Positions 34,475-47,089 of a stretch of DNA of 64,000 bases are shown here, piece after piece; position 1 is the first letter of the stretch; each line of letters starts with the position of its first letter. The DNA lies in NCBI RefSeq assembly GCF_030272615.1, contig NC_081409.1:18292260-18356259 (forward strand), in the 5' to 3' direction. A model generated the notes under the pieces. It was not told where the DNA came from. It ran no database searches and saw nothing but the letters and a program-made list of their open reading frames with translations. Source of the stretch: Cryptomeria japonica. Its lineage: Eukaryota; Streptophyta; Pinopsida; Cupressales; Cupressaceae. The position numbers and the translations under genes were made by a program.

Positions 34475-35140
34475 ATCTTCCTCTTCACAAGCTACCTGCT
34501 GCTCTTTTCTCTCTTCTTCCTGCAACTTAAAATCAAACTTGTCTTCTTCAAGCCTAGAAGTGTCTTCTATCTTTGTCTTTTCTCCGTCCTTATGTTCCTC
34601 ATGCCTTAGGAACTCTCTTCTTGCAATCAAACTTATTCTTGACATTCCCCACGCTGCCTTGTCATCCTGCAATGATGTCATCACAAACTTTTTCCCATCC
34701 TTATTAATAACATATGAATTTTCTCTACCATCATGTAGGGCTTTAACATCAACTTGTCATAGTCTACCCAAGATCATATGACAATCACTCAAAGGCCTAA
34801 TATCACATAGAATAGTATCATAATATGAACCAATGCTGAAAGAAACATATGCTTGCTCTTTAACATCAACCCATTGATCATTGCTTACCCCATATGCTCT
34901 GTAAGGTGACTAAAGAGGTTTCCTTGGCAAGTTCAACTTCTCAACCATATCTACTGAGACTATATTTTCAAGAGAACCATTTCTAAAAACAACCTTGCAT
35001 ACCTTACCCATGCATTTGCATTGTGTCCAGAATATAGAGTGCCCCTGAGCATACCTTGCCCACATTTCTTCATCTTCTTCCATGATGGTTTCCTCTTTTA
35101 TCTCTCAGTCTTCAATGTGCAATCTGCAAGGACCTACTGC
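34475..35140 (-). pseudogene. Decayed aspartic protease of element A
   Basis: The minus-strand frame shows the layout of a gypsy (chromovirus-like) protease. A GKVCKVVFRNGSLENIVS segment is followed by VEKLNLP, then YYDTILCDIRPLSDCHMILGRL, an in-frame TGA where relatives have Trp, and KALHDGRENSYVINKDGKKF. The catalytic Asp-Ser/Gly-Gly triad is replaced by residues RNG, so it cannot be an active protease. An acidic and Lys/Glu-rich spacer follows to the D insertion point. Confidence 0.65.
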
Positions 35141-35143
35141 CTT

Positions 35144-35155
35144 GCTCTGATACCA
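35144..35155 (-). promoter_or_regulatory. Primer-binding site of element A (initiator Met tRNA)
   Basis: Sense TGGTATCAGAGC, the standard site complementary to the 3' end of initiator tRNA-Met, three bases from the 5' LTR end. Confidence 0.85.
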
Positions 35156-35158
35156 CTA

Positions 35159-36834
35159 TGATGTAGCATCATGGACCCTCCCACAATAACATTGCAGCTT
35201 ATCATTCTTGCTTCTTCAAAAACTCAAGTCTTCTTGTTTCACCTTCCTTCACTAGGCTTCACCAAGATGCCCAAATAGAACTCTCAACCTCACCAACTTG
35301 TTCCAACACATCCTAGGGTCTCTACATACCCTATTCCACTTTACTCAATAGGCTTCACTCACCCTATCAACTGGTTAACTCACAAACCCTTACCCGGGTC
35401 CCTAAATAGGCCAATTCCCTAGTAGCCCTATTCAGTGGGTATTCTAACCTTTACTCACAATAATCCCAAAACACTTGAAAAATAAATTATATATCTGGAT
35501 ACCCTTTTGGAATTTACATAGCATATGTTAAAATCAACTATTGATCTTTTGGACGAAATACTCAGACCAGCACCCTGCTACACACCAACTAGGCCCAATT
35601 AGCCCTCTTTTTCAAAGCAAGTACCAACAAATGGTATGACCAAAACTCCAAACCAAAAAAAAGTCTTGAAAATTTTTCCAAAATCATATATTTTCTATGT
35701 TTCAAGACAATAAACATTGATTTGATAGGTTAGATACTAAACCCCCCTTTTTAGGCCTAGAAAACTAGAACCTCCTTGTTCAAACCCCAAAACTCACTTC
35801 CAGATATTGAAACTTGTTATTCACCATTTATTTACCATCCTATAACACTGTTTCACATAAAAACACTACCTTCTTAAGGTAGATCTTCTGTTGCTATACT
35901 CTTGCCTCCATTTTCATGCTTTTCCTTACTCAATCTCTTAGCCTAGGGTATCAACACTTCATCTCCACATTATTCCCTGCACATGTAAGGTTAGAGGCAC
36001 ATATAATACAATATTCCTGACCCATTCCACAAGAAACAACCACCACATAAAGTGGAATGGGTCACATTTGGATTGTGACTCTCAAAACTTCCCAAAAACA
36101 ATCACCTACAGCAAATTTTAGAACAGCAAATAGAAGTATATCAGATTTGAATGTAAAACCTTCAATAATAGTATAAAATGATATTACAAACACTCCTCTA
36201 CATTTCCAAATCCATTTCCAATCAAGAATGAAGCAAAGAAGAAGAGTTTCAGACCAATAAAGTGCAGATTTTAGACCAAAATTGCAAGGAAAACCTTGTA
36301 TTTTTATTGCCAAACTCCAAACTCTTACAATGCCCAGCAAATCCGAACCTCTACCTACTCATTTTGGATCATTACAAACATATTTAAACCTCTTCCCTTC
36401 ATGGAAACTGAAAACCAACTCTTAACCACCCATACAACCACTTTTGAGTGTTTGCAACTTTAATTTATTATCAAATTGACACTTTTAGTTGTCAATTGAC
36501 AAGTTTTTAACTTTTTTGCATCTTGAAACTTTCTAATCAATTTTATTACATTAATATGGTCACACAAGACCTTATGAAACTTAAAATGCTCATTAAAAAC
36601 CTATTCTACCCATTGAACCCCATTACATTACTCATTTTGACATTATTTGCCCAACATGGCAATTTTGACAACTTATTACAAAATGACTCATTACATGAGT
36701 TTGATGACTCCAAATAGAATTATTATCCATGTTTAAAATATAAAATGGTCATTTTAACCTCATAGACTTAATATCTCATAAATCTTCATTATGGCCTCAT
36801 GGTGGCCAATCTTCTCATGGGTGCTCCTGCACCA
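35159..36834 (-). repeat. 5' LTR of element A
   Basis: 1676 bp, from TGATGTAGCATC to GCTCCTGCACCA on the plus strand. It is uninterrupted and so preserves the pre-insertion sequence of the site where B entered the other LTR. Confidence 0.9.
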
Positions 36835-36839
36835 ATTTT

Positions 36840-37759
36840 CTTCTTTATTAGGGAGCTAAGTTTCATGAACAAGAGAAATGGTCAAATCAAGATGAATAAC
36901 TTTCTCATAGTTCAACCATCTATAGGCCCCATGATAATGAATCTCAAAAGAGATTGAAGGTGGGGAGGATGGTTGAGACCAACCATGAGAGGTCTAGTCA
37001 CTAGCTCTTCTTAGAGGGGTTGAGAAAGTAGTGTTGAACATGAATATTTTGACTACATCAACAAGGAGAGTGACTCCAACTGGACGATAGGATTAGTAGC
37101 CCTCTATCAACCTTACTTGGGGAGATCTATTCCCTAGTTATCCTTGGAGAGTTTTGAGAAGCATGTGATTGAAATTTGTGTCCACCATGAATATTTTGAC
37201 TAGATTAATAAGGAGGGAGAGTAATCCCAAATAGAGGGTAGAGTTAGTGGCACTCTATCAACCTTACATGGGGTATTACCCCAATGATCCAAAAGCACCT
37301 ATGAATAACTCACTTCAAATTCAACTTTATTTGCTTTCACTTGACTTCACATGAAAATATTGGAACATATCACAACCTTGACAAGAAAGCATGAAGTGAA
37401 TATAAAAAAAAAACAACCAAATAAAATGGTAATTTTCTCTTTCCAAATACTATAAAGAATTCAGCTTGAAAGCATGCCACATTTGGGTGAACTTAATACA
37501 AATTACAGTCACATCCCCCAAAAAGAATCATATGCCATGAAAAATGTTAAGGCCTAAAGACCTAAAGAATCATGGATCTAATTCCAAGCTTCTATATATT
37601 TTAAAGATCAAGGAGAAAATGAATGCAAGTAAGAAGAATAGAAAATGTCTATGGGTTAAAGAAGAAACTTGATTCTATTAGCTTTAATCATTACAAGTGG
37701 CATTTAAATGTCCAGACAATTTTTCTTGCTAGTGAAGGGATATATCAAGATCCTAATAC
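36840..37759. other. Non-coding flank with a short tandem repeat
   Basis: This probably continues element E or its host beyond A. Two diverged direct repeats of about 100 bp lie at 37040-37141 and 37187-37286 (both ATGAATATTTTGACTA...CTCTATCAACCTTAC). The rest has only a 62-codon frame (37623-37811) that runs into the TRIM; I see no function. Confidence 0.45.
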
Positions 37760-38134
37760 TATTAGAAGTACAGTTGTCGTTGCACCAAAAGATCGACCTG
37801 TTAATGCCTAATACAACCACTAGACTTATAGAATCCACAGGAGGTGGTTAAGCCATGTCATAAACTCGAGCACTTCACTACACAGCACAAGGAGACTAAG
37901 GGAGCACACCTTGCAACAATCTCCCCCTATCACAAGAAAGGGGGTTTGAACCTATGACCTAAGCTCTAATACCACTTGTTAGAAGTATGGTTGCCATTGC
38001 ACCAAAATATCGACCTATTAATGCTTGAACAACCACTAGACTTATAGAATCCATAGGAGGTGGTTAAGCCATGTCACAAACCTGCGCGCTACACTGCACA
38101 ACACAAGGAGACCAAGGGTGCACACCTTGCAACA
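37760..38134 (-). mobile_element. TRIM: miniature LTR retrotransposon, 375 bp
   Basis: TSD aatac (37755-37759 and 38135-38139). LTRs of 159 and 158 bp (37760-37918 and 37977-38134) start TGTTGCAAGG and end TTCTAACA in sense; the left copy has one G-to-A at its last TG. The 58-bp interior is just a polypurine tract (sense ATAGGGGGAGAT) and a primer site (37963-37975, sense GTGGTATTAGAGC, one change from the initiator-Met consensus). It has no coding capacity. Confidence 0.93.
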
Positions 38135-38139
38135 AATAC

Positions 38140-40640
38140 TAATATATATAGTATATTCCAAAGTTCATAAATTGATCTACATAGGCACTTACACTCTTAG
38201 CCTCTAGGAAAATATAAAGTAAGCTTAAGTTGGCAAACTAATGTTAGACCTAATTATTATTTTAGGACCTAAATGAAGATCATCATTTATTGTTTCCTAG
38301 CGAAGTACCCACATTATGAGCATGATATGTGTGATTAATTAAGGAGTTTTTATTCTAATTTGTGACATGGAGGATGGGGATTAACAATAACACATTCACT
38401 TAATCCTTCAACTTTGATATGCTCAAGATTGAAACTAATTGTATTGATAGCTAGAGCATGCATGTGGATAAATATCAAGAGGCATCAAAGGCTATAGAGT
38501 TAGAGCATGTTTAGTGAGGCTATATGGAGGCTATTTGCATGGTTTCTTTGTGAGTTGGTTGTGGTCTGGTGTCAGATGGAAAACAAAGTGAACTTTAGAA
38601 AACGATAAGGAGTTAAAGACATGAGACATTATCTTAGATATGAGGTTGAAAATTATCATTACCTATGAGTTTGAAGTAGCATTAGTTTTTATCAAAGGTA
38701 TGCTAGGTGAAAATGGGTTGGAAGCAAACTATTGGTCTAAGGTGATAATATAAGGAGACTTTGTTTCTAATCTTGCATTTTATATTGTTGATGCAAAATA
38801 AAGGCTCTAACTTATGAGATTATTTATCCTTGATCAGTTTAAGGAAATGGCAATTACAAAGGAAGAAGATCTTATGGGATGTTGAAGCATAAGAATCTTA
38901 TGTTTGAAGAAGGTGGGGCTTTAACAACCTTGTTAGTTCAAAAAAATTATAGTTAAGAGGAATTGGAAGAGCTACATGATAAAGTGAGTACTTTTATGTC
39001 TATTGTCATGATGTGGGAAAGGTTCTAGCAAGGTTGTATTTGTCCCACTCAAGGAAGATTGGAGATGGGCAACAATTTCATGGTACTACTACCATACTAT
39101 GTGTAGGGCCCATTTCCATCAAGAAATTATGCATGGAGTCCACTTTCCCTCATTGACAAGGCAAAGATAAGGGAGATTGGCTCTTCGGGTAGCAAATTAG
39201 GTTGAGGAGGTGGTACAAGAGGTGCATGTTAAAGAAAATAACCATGGTTGTTGAGAATCATCTAAGAGTGGCTCTACTAAGGGTTTATGTCAAAGGGACA
39301 TGTGGTTTAGATTATGAGGTGGTCTTATTAATTTTTGTCAGGGAGTGGTTAGTTGACAAAATTTCAATTTCTTAGTGTCATACTTAGAAGTTATTAAGTT
39401 ATGTCTCATGTTGATTCACAAATATCATTTTGTAAGCTAAATCTCCTTTTGGTATTGTAAAATGGTATACTAAATGTATACAATTATATTTTTTAAAGTT
39501 GAACCCTTTAATAAACCTCCACTATGGTGTCAAGACCTACTAAATGTATATAATTTGACAATCAAGTGTGAAATTCTAATACCTTAAGAAATAGATCTTG
39601 ACCTTTAAATAAAGGCATCTGCATTAAAATCTCATATTTTTAACTTATTTAATTTCTACATTTGTTATTGATAAATGTGACCAAGGAAGCCACACCCATT
39701 GCATAATTCTAGAAATTATAGTATCCAATCATTCATGTAAGAACTATGCATCCCTATTCCATGGCATGGCAACAAAACTAGCACTATTTTCTTGAGAATT
39801 AAAATTTTCAAATATTTATTGATTATCCTTTCTTTCAATCTATTCTTAACAAACCATTATTATTTTCTTAACAAAACGAAGAATCTAATTTCTACATTTA
39901 TATAACCATTAATTATAACATTTATTTTAATTATTAACTCTTAAATCTTATATTTTTATTATTTAATACTTTTTCTTAGACAAATTGTACTAAATATATA
40001 TACATATACATTATTTTTGAAATATAGATTTAATGTGTCATTTGCTTATCTGTAATATAAACATATCATTCTAATATTTTAAAAATAGATTTAATGAAAT
40101 GAATAAAATGTTTTAAGAATAATTAAACTAATTTAATATGTTTACTTTACTTTTATAGATAGCTATTAATTTTATTTTTGAAAACTTCTACACTATTTCA
40201 AGAAAATAATACAATACAAAACTATACATAATAAAAATGTGTCTTTGGAAAATGTCAATTCGAATTGAAAGCATAATTTAAATTTATGATAAACCTAGTA
40301 AACGTTAGAATATTGATGATAGTTATTGCTTTTGTCTCCTCAAACAATATAATAATGGAATGCTTTTAATCATATTCCATGCTTGTGATGGGCCTTAAAA
40401 AAAAGGTGGGTCACGGGGAGGCTATACACGACAAAAGAGAATCACCATGTTTCTCTCTTAATCATGCATAGAACATCTAGAAGCCCCACACGTTTTACCC
40501 ATTCATGACACTATCTATTGCAAAATAGTCACATAATGATCTAAAGCTACTATTATGGTCTACAACAAAATGGAGGGCTCAATAATCATTTTGGCTTAAT
40601 TTATAAGTTGATTGTTGCTATATAATTATAGTAAATTTTC
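38140..40640. other. AT-rich intergenic DNA
   Basis: No frame above 60 codons and no recognisable element ends. Long A/T-rich stretches occur around 39880-40200. Confidence 0.5.
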
Positions 40641-40647
40641 TGTATTT

Positions 40648-40823
40648 ATGAATCAATGTTTTTGGATTTTGTTTGAAGTTTTTTTAAATCAATGTTTCGG
40701 ATCACATTCTGTAATCTTTCTATTTTGACTGCTCCCAATCATCTTGATGATGGATCACAAAGTGTGATCCAAAACGTTGGTGTAAAAAAACTTCACACAA
40801 TCTAATCCAAAAGCATTAATTCT
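40648..40823. repeat. Imperfect inverted repeat (fold-back)
   Basis: The left arm 40648-40711 and right arm 40759-40822 are complementary over most of about 64 bp, sharing AATCAATG...TTTGGATT...GAAGTTTTTTT...GATCACA. The right side also holds the smaller palindrome GGATCACAAAGTGTGATCC. A MITE-like fold-back or a transcribed hairpin are both possible; no TSD was identified. Confidence 0.65.
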
Positions 40824-40910
40824 TAACTTATAGATTGTGGAAACTAAATCTCTGTTATTGTGTATTTACGTTGTATATATATATGGTGTAATGTTGTGAG
40901 AAGTTGGACT

Positions 40911-42297
40911 CGTAGATACCTAAAAATGTTTCATTAATTCTACACTAATTATTCGTCTATTTAATTAAGTAATTCTTTAATTATTTGACTAAACTAACTA
41001 TTTCTTCTAATCATCCCCCTTCAACACTTATAATTATTCTATTTCTATTCTCAAATCATTTTAATCAGTTAACCATATCTCAATTATTAATTAAATATCA
41101 ATTATTTGATTAATTATGATATTTTCCTTAGTTAAATAATCTTTATTATTTAATTAATTTTATTTTCTAAGTTTAAATTATTTCATTTTAAATTATTTAA
41201 ATTAATTAATTAAACTCCACCAGTTCCCCAAATTACAATTCCAATTAATTTCATTACATATTTCCCCAAATTCGAATTTCACTTAATTTCATCTAATTTC
41301 ATATTTCCGAATTCACATTTTCCCCAAATCTGAATTTCAGTTAATTTCATGTGCATTTCAGCATTCGAATGACCAAATTCAAATTCAAATTGAAAATTAA
41401 AATCAAATTCAATTTCAAATTCCTACAACACATGCTAAATCGGAACTGATTGATCAAATCAGTTGTCTAATCAATTAACTCAGTTAACTCATCATTCATC
41501 CTTTTCAACTCAAAATCAATTCAGTCTTCCAATCAATCAAATGAGTTTACTAATCCATCTATTCAGCTCACTCTCCTATCAATCTAGTTGACTACTCAAT
41601 GAAATGAGTTAACAACTCAATCAATTGAGTTCACTGACCAATCTAAATTAGTTATCTATCAATCAACACTTGAGTTCTATTTCTCATGCCCTTTGTGTTG
41701 AAAATCTATAAATTCAACCTTTTTTCTCAATTCAATCTAGAATCACAAAAATCAGAGTCTTCAAAGTATTTGTATGCAGGAAATTGGTGCAATACCTAAG
41801 AGCCACCAACCACTCAAATAGGAGAAGCATAATGGAAGCAAAGATGCAAAATGAGGGAGTTTCTTATTTGAATTTATTCCTTATTTTGTATTGATTTTGA
41901 TTGATTATGTTTGTTTGTTTGTTTGTTTGTTTGTTTGTTAATTAGTTAAGAATTGGTGATTCGTTCTTATTTGCTAATTAGATTAATACATTCATGGCAT
42001 TCAAGCATAGAAACACTCGTCTTCTAATCTTTATCTATTTATATACACACGTTATCATTCATTTACTTCCTATCTTGTTCATACTCGACTCAATATAGTC
42101 ACCTAAACTATGCATTTATTTCACTTATATGTAAGTCTATTTTGATTTATATATTGTCCATCTAGACATTTTCATGGTCACGAGGTCAACCTCGTATTTG
42201 TTGACTTGATCCTTACCGTTTTAAATTTCGTATTAAAAAATTTGCCTACTACTGATTTCTTTTCTACCCTAAGTTGACTGCGTAAATGTTTGTGTGA
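40911..42297 (+). repeat. Decayed Tat-like LTR
   Basis: The start CGTAGATACCTAAAAATG resembles D's LTR start with the first T changed. AT-rich palindromic words (AATTAATTAA) follow in the U3, TATA-like sequence lies near 41705, and a TTTGGCGCTATGTGTCGG primer-site-like sequence follows the end. Both ends are mutated and no partner LTR is visible. Confidence 0.4.
41908..41939 (+). repeat. (GTTT)n microsatellite
   Basis: About eight perfect GTTT units. Confidence 0.9.
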
Positions 42298-42523
42298 TTT
42301 GGCGCTATGTGTCGGTATTTAAAGGCAATCAAATGCATTGATTTAAAAAAAATATCTTCTAAGCATCATTTGCACATCATTCACAATCAAAATGAATAAA
42401 TATTTCAATTGTTGCTATAAAACAAATCTAGATTTCTAGATTCATGGTTGTGATTTTTTGTCTTTGATCATTTACACATATGTTTACAAATTGACCTAGT
42501 AGAATGGTTCCCCTAGCAACATG

Positions 42524-42690
42524 ACAACTCTTCCAAGGTGTTTCTAAATACCACCAATCTTCAAATAATAGAAACAACAATGGAAGCAGAGATGAAACAA
42601 ACAACACAACAACTCTTCCAAGGTGTTTCTAAATACCACCAATCTTCTAATAGTAGAACTGCAAAGGAAGTGGAGATGAAACATGTAAAA
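42524..42690 (+). repeat. Tandem duplication of about 85 bp
   Basis: Two copies at 42524-42608 and 42609-42690, both starting ACAACTCTTCCAAGGTG and containing ACCACCAATCTTC and GAGATGAAAC. Confidence 0.85.
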
Positions 42691-44769
42691 CAAAGAGTCA
42701 AATTATGCATATTTTCCAATAAATTTCACAATTAAAGAACATTTTCATGAGAATGAACTTGACCCACAAATTGTCATCATCCATTACTAACTTGAGACTA
42801 CACAAATTCTAGATAAATATAAGTATTAATTAAGTTTTATAGGTTGGTAAGACACTATCCGATATTGACCTATAAGGAACAAGAGAAAAAATTTAATGCA
42901 AAGGAAGGATTAAATACTAAAGAGACTAGCATATTAATTTGTTGGTGAGAAAGTAAAAGATTTAAAGACTATATAAACAAAAAAATTGTAACCCATCACA
43001 ACATACTCTACATTTAAAATTTTAGGGACCTAAGTTCGAAGAATTTTTCGCTTTTATGTTTTATTATATCATAATATTTTTGTCAAAATTGCAAGTATTC
43101 AAAAAGGTCTTAGGGTCATCCTACTTTACTTTTACAAAGCTAATCAAATCTTATGTTATAAAATGCAAACTCTTTAAAAAAATTGAACCCCTTTTAACAA
43201 ATAATTACAAATTGTTATATTATTTCAAAACTTGAACCTCACAATTCTTTACTAGGTGGGCATTAATGGCATGCATGTGATCTTATTTGAAATCCTAAAG
43301 AAATCTATCTTCTTTACCTTTGTAAATTGCTACATCTTCTTGATGTTCTAATTCTCCTACAAATTTCAAGCATATACTAGTATTTTCTTAAATTTATCAT
43401 TTTTTTTTCTAATTCCATTTTTAAAAAACTTAATGTTTTGTATTTCAGGTTTGTTTGGCATTTTTCTATTAGAATCAAAAAAAATTTCAATTTTCGATTA
43501 ATACGTTTATTCTTTAGATGCTTTTAAACGACTCTTCAAGTTTAGATTTAAAAAAAAAAAATTTAAAACTTAAGTTTCAAATCTTGAATATTATTTTTGT
43601 AAACCCATGCCTTAAATTTTGGGCCTTTTATTAACTTGTTCAAAACTCAATTCCGTTTTACTTGAAAACCTACAAAACTCATTAATGACAAATGTTGGAT
43701 CCCAAAAACTTAAAAAAAATTGGATGTTTAACGTCCTTTTTGAAGTTTAGGTTCATTTTGCAAGTTTTTACAAAATGCAACCTAAGTTTGAAGTCCAGAT
43801 GCAAATGGAATTAAATTGTTTTGTAATTTACAAGTTTTTACAAATTATAGCTGGATTTTTAAGTGTGCTTGCATATAAAGAGTTGAAACATCATTATATT
43901 TTACAAGAGGTAAGTTAAACTATTTTTAAGAGGTAAGTTAAACTATTTTTACAATTTATAGTTAGTGCAGTTGGAAGCCCATACATCATTAAAATTTGTA
44001 GTGTTTACTAAACTGTGGTTGACGTCCAAAGTTCAGATATAGTTTGGAAGACCAAATGTTTTTGTAATATATATAATTCTTTGAAAATTAAAATCAAGAT
44101 TTGAAGTCCAAAATGTAATTGAACACCAAAATAATCATTTTGAAGATCTCAACTCCCAAAATTAAATTTTTTAGGACTTTGGAATTTTTAGGAATTAATA
44201 TCTTGAATAATTATATATGATGAATTTAAAGAATTAAAAGAAAATTACACGGAAAAGTATGAGAAACCTAGATAAACTTTACTAGTACTTTTTTATGGGA
44301 AATGACATCTCTTGCTAAAATGAAGAACAAATTGAAGGAGGTTATTCGACAACCTAAGTTATTAATAGACATGGGAAATGTGTTGTACATATACCTAAGA
44401 CATGTTGGCCTAGACAAATTCCATGCAAGGATAACATTGGATGAAAATGTCATGTCTTGAAAGACCAAGAATGTTAAGGCTAGTGGGTTAGTACAAGTTG
44501 CAAGATTCCCAATTTTAGTGTAGCTAGTTGACCTAGTTATATAACATGTTCTCAACATTATAACCCAAATCAATGAGAAATTAGAGATGTTAGTGGCAAT
44601 ACAATGTTATGGATTCAATGATAATATAGTGAAGAAATATTTACTTTACCAGCTAGAGATGTATACATACAAATTTATGTGGAGTTTGCACAAGAGTACT
44701 ATAATAACAAAGCAAAAATATGTTAACGAACAATCAATAAAAATTGAATATAGAATCCTAAGGCCACCC
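42691..44769. other. AT-rich intergenic DNA
   Basis: No gene recognised. A small tandem duplication (AAGAGGTAAGTTAAACTATT, twice) lies at about 43911-43960. The 101-codon minus-strand frame at 44268-44573 has no recognisable motif. Confidence 0.45.
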
Positions 44770-45430
44770 TATTGATGTTTATAGCTAGGTCGGATTCCTT
44801 CTAAGGCCGACCTAGCAAATAAATGTGTAATTGGCTTTTCAACCTTAGTCGTTTAAATGAGCTAAGATGAAATATAAAATACAAAGTTTGTAAGGGCCGA
44901 CTCATTAAGTTTGTCACCCTATGAAAAGTCACATTGCTTTGAGGGTCGACCCTTTGTGAAAGGGTGCCTCTCCCTCATATATATATGGAGTGCAATTTCA
45001 TTCTTTGTATTATCCATCAGGGAATTAAAGGAATAGATCAAATATTAGCAAAGCAGATCGAATACATATGTGAAGGAGCAAACCGCATAATAATTGAAGA
45101 GCATATCAAACTCATATCATTGTGAGCAGATTGAACATATATTGAAGACAAATTATATTGCAGATCTATTTGAGGAGAAGACTAAATCATTTGCCTTCTA
45201 CATTCGGCTTCTTACAGGCGTTTGAGATCTTGCTTATTTTTTAGCAGATTGATATTATAATTGGCTTCATCATTGGGCTACATTGTAACTGAGTTAATCC
45301 AATATATAAGAGACATTATTGCTAGGTTTTTTATCCCTCGAGTAGGAGGGTTTTTCCAGGTATCGTGGTGTGTTCCTTGTTCATTGTGTTGATTTTCCTA
45401 ATTGCTATTAATCTGACCATAAAAACAACA
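44770..45430 (+). mobile_element. Solo LTR, copia-like
   Basis: The 661-bp unit has TSD caccc (44765-44769 and 45431-45435). Its ends are TATTG...CAACA, i.e. a TGTTG/CAACA inverted terminus with one G-to-A. A TATA-like run lies near 44977, and a GGGTTTTTCCAGGT block before the end resembles the U5 of the copia element at 61.3-62.0 kb (GGGTTTTTCCTCC). Near its start it has an inverted GGTCGG...CCGACC pair. Confidence 0.7.
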
Positions 45431-46182
45431 CACCCTTTCTAAAATGAAAAAAAAAATGTTTAAAAGTGATTTTATCGAGCATGTCAATAATTGTATTATA
45501 CTTTTTAGTAGAATCATTGGACACGAGGTAGAAAATGAATTTCAATCATATATTTATAAATTCATTTAGAAGGTATTATCTATAAAATAATTCATTTATT
45601 AGGTCCCAATGATAAATTATTCTCTTTACATTCAACTATCTAATGTGTTGTCAACTAAATAATTTTATATAAATTTATATTTAATTTGTTCATTAGCTCA
45701 AAGACAATAATTTTATAATGGCAGATAGTAGAAGTCATGAGGATAAGAAAAAAAAGGTGTATGAGTACTATCTTTAGCTAGAAACAAAAGGAGCTCCACA
45801 AAATTCCATGAGTTAAGGATGCCTTCATCTTTTATATAGTCATACTATTGAAGGTAAATTTTGGTAAAAGAATGTCTATGAATCTATGAATGAAATTAAA
45901 ATAGTTAGTAGCTATTGCATTTAATTTCCTACCCCCCACACACACATATATATAATGATTGGAGGATGCAACATAGCTTCCTGCATGCTTCAAACATATA
46001 TAAGTGACAAGATAGTATTACTAGAGCTTTGTAGACAGTTATCAAAAGGTGCATAAATTATGTTCAAATTAGAATATTAAAGGATGGATTTGTCATTGAA
46101 AAAAATGCAAACTTGTTAAATGACAAGTCAAGCCTCAAAGAATGTAGAGGTGGAAATAACATAGGTTAATTTAAAACTATTT
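45431..46182. other. AT-rich intergenic DNA
   Basis: No gene or element recognised. Confidence 0.45.
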
Positions 46183-46195
46183 GAAGCATATTGTT

Positions 46196-46657
46196 TTTTA
46201 TTAAAAAAGTAGCGTTAACTAGGGCGCTGACCCTTAACATAGTCAGAGACTATTAAAAAGACAAAACAAACCAAGGGAGCAAGCCCCTTTACAACAATCA
46301 AATCAAAATACAAACTAGACCCAACTCAAGGAGGGGAAGAGACGCCCAAGTCTTGAGAGGGAGAGGTTAGGACAGGGGGGGGAGACCTCCCCTTTCGCCT
46401 TCGACGAACCATAGTCCAGGCGATACAATCATTAGGACCAAGAGAGAGATCAGGTGGAAGTGATTCAGCGGAGTTGTGATCAGAAGTAGTTGCAGAGTGT
46501 TGTTGTAGAACTGCAACAGGAAGTTGAGAAACAACGGCAGATTGTTGCAGGGTAGGCTATCGAAGCAGAGCAGCACCAGAAGCAAGCTCAATAGTAGTAG
46601 AACAAGGTTGTTGAACAACTGTGAGAGGATCAATAGCAGGTTCAGAAGCAGTGAGAG
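46196..46657 (-). mobile_element. 5'-truncated retroposon with LINE ORF1 C-terminus only
   Basis: A 13-bp TSD gaagcatattgtt (46183-46195 and 46658-46670) flanks it. The sense tail is TTTTTTAATAAAAAAC. The minus-strand frame reads a Ser/Pro/Gln-rich region, then WTMVRRRRKGRSPPPVL and LGVSSPP, followed by a stop near 46335 and about 135 bp of 3' non-coding DNA. The same C-terminus followed directly by a tail is seen at 53551-54602, so the family seems to lack ORF2. Confidence 0.7.
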
Positions 46658-46670
46658 GAAGCATATTGTT

Positions 46671-47089
46671 ACTCCATCCAAGGTTCAGCATTGAAAGCCT
46701 ATAAAATTTATGTGAGCATATAAAAAGATTATAATACTTGTAGGATAATTGTGATGATGATTATGAAGTCAGGAAAATAGAATATTCAAAAATGAATTCT
46801 CCTAAACTTAATCAATAGCCTCAATGCAATTACTATATTCCTAAATTCATTAGTCTATTTAGAACCAATAAGGGAGGATGCCATGCAAATTTAAGATGTA
46901 AGTTTCGATCAGGAAATAAAGGAAGTTAACAATAATCTTCGCATTATTTTGGAGCTTTTGAGCATAAATTATTAGACTCTTGTTAGTGAAATTATTTTGG
47001 ATAGAAGTGAAATGTATGGAAAATTGAAACCTTGGCCTAGAAATACAAACTAGGAACTTATTCATTCAACATTTTCAATTGTGATCATT
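46671..47089. other. AT-rich intergenic DNA
   Basis: Nothing recognised apart from a 68-codon minus frame of no clear meaning. Confidence 0.4.

Larger units (their letters stand above)
6442..36834 (-). mobile_element. Element A: outer, non-autonomous gypsy-type LTR element carrying nested B and D
   Basis: The TSD atttt at 6437-6441 and 36835-36839 frames two LTRs of 1677 and 1676 bp once nested DNA is subtracted. On the minus strand the LTR starts TGGTGCAGGAGC and ends GATGCTACATCA. A primer site for initiator Met tRNA (35144-35155) adjoins the 5' LTR, and a polypurine tract adjoins the 3' LTR (17364-17376, GAGGCGGGGAGTA in sense). Without nested DNA the interior is only about 1.5 kb and codes just a decayed protease plus an unrecognised tail, so A must have moved with borrowed enzymes. 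Confidence 0.9.

Noticed and set aside
35144-35155. tRNA gene fragment
   Set aside because: Only the 12-base initiator-Met complement is present, at the right distance from an LTR. It is a primer site, as at 62016.
44268-44573. 101-codon minus frame
   Set aside because: No motif, no neighbouring support, and AT-rich DNA where such frames arise by chance.
46367-46681. Leu-rich 104-codon frame
   Set aside because: It is an alternate frame of the ORF1-type retroposon, and its Leu content comes from CAA/CTG-rich coding in another frame.
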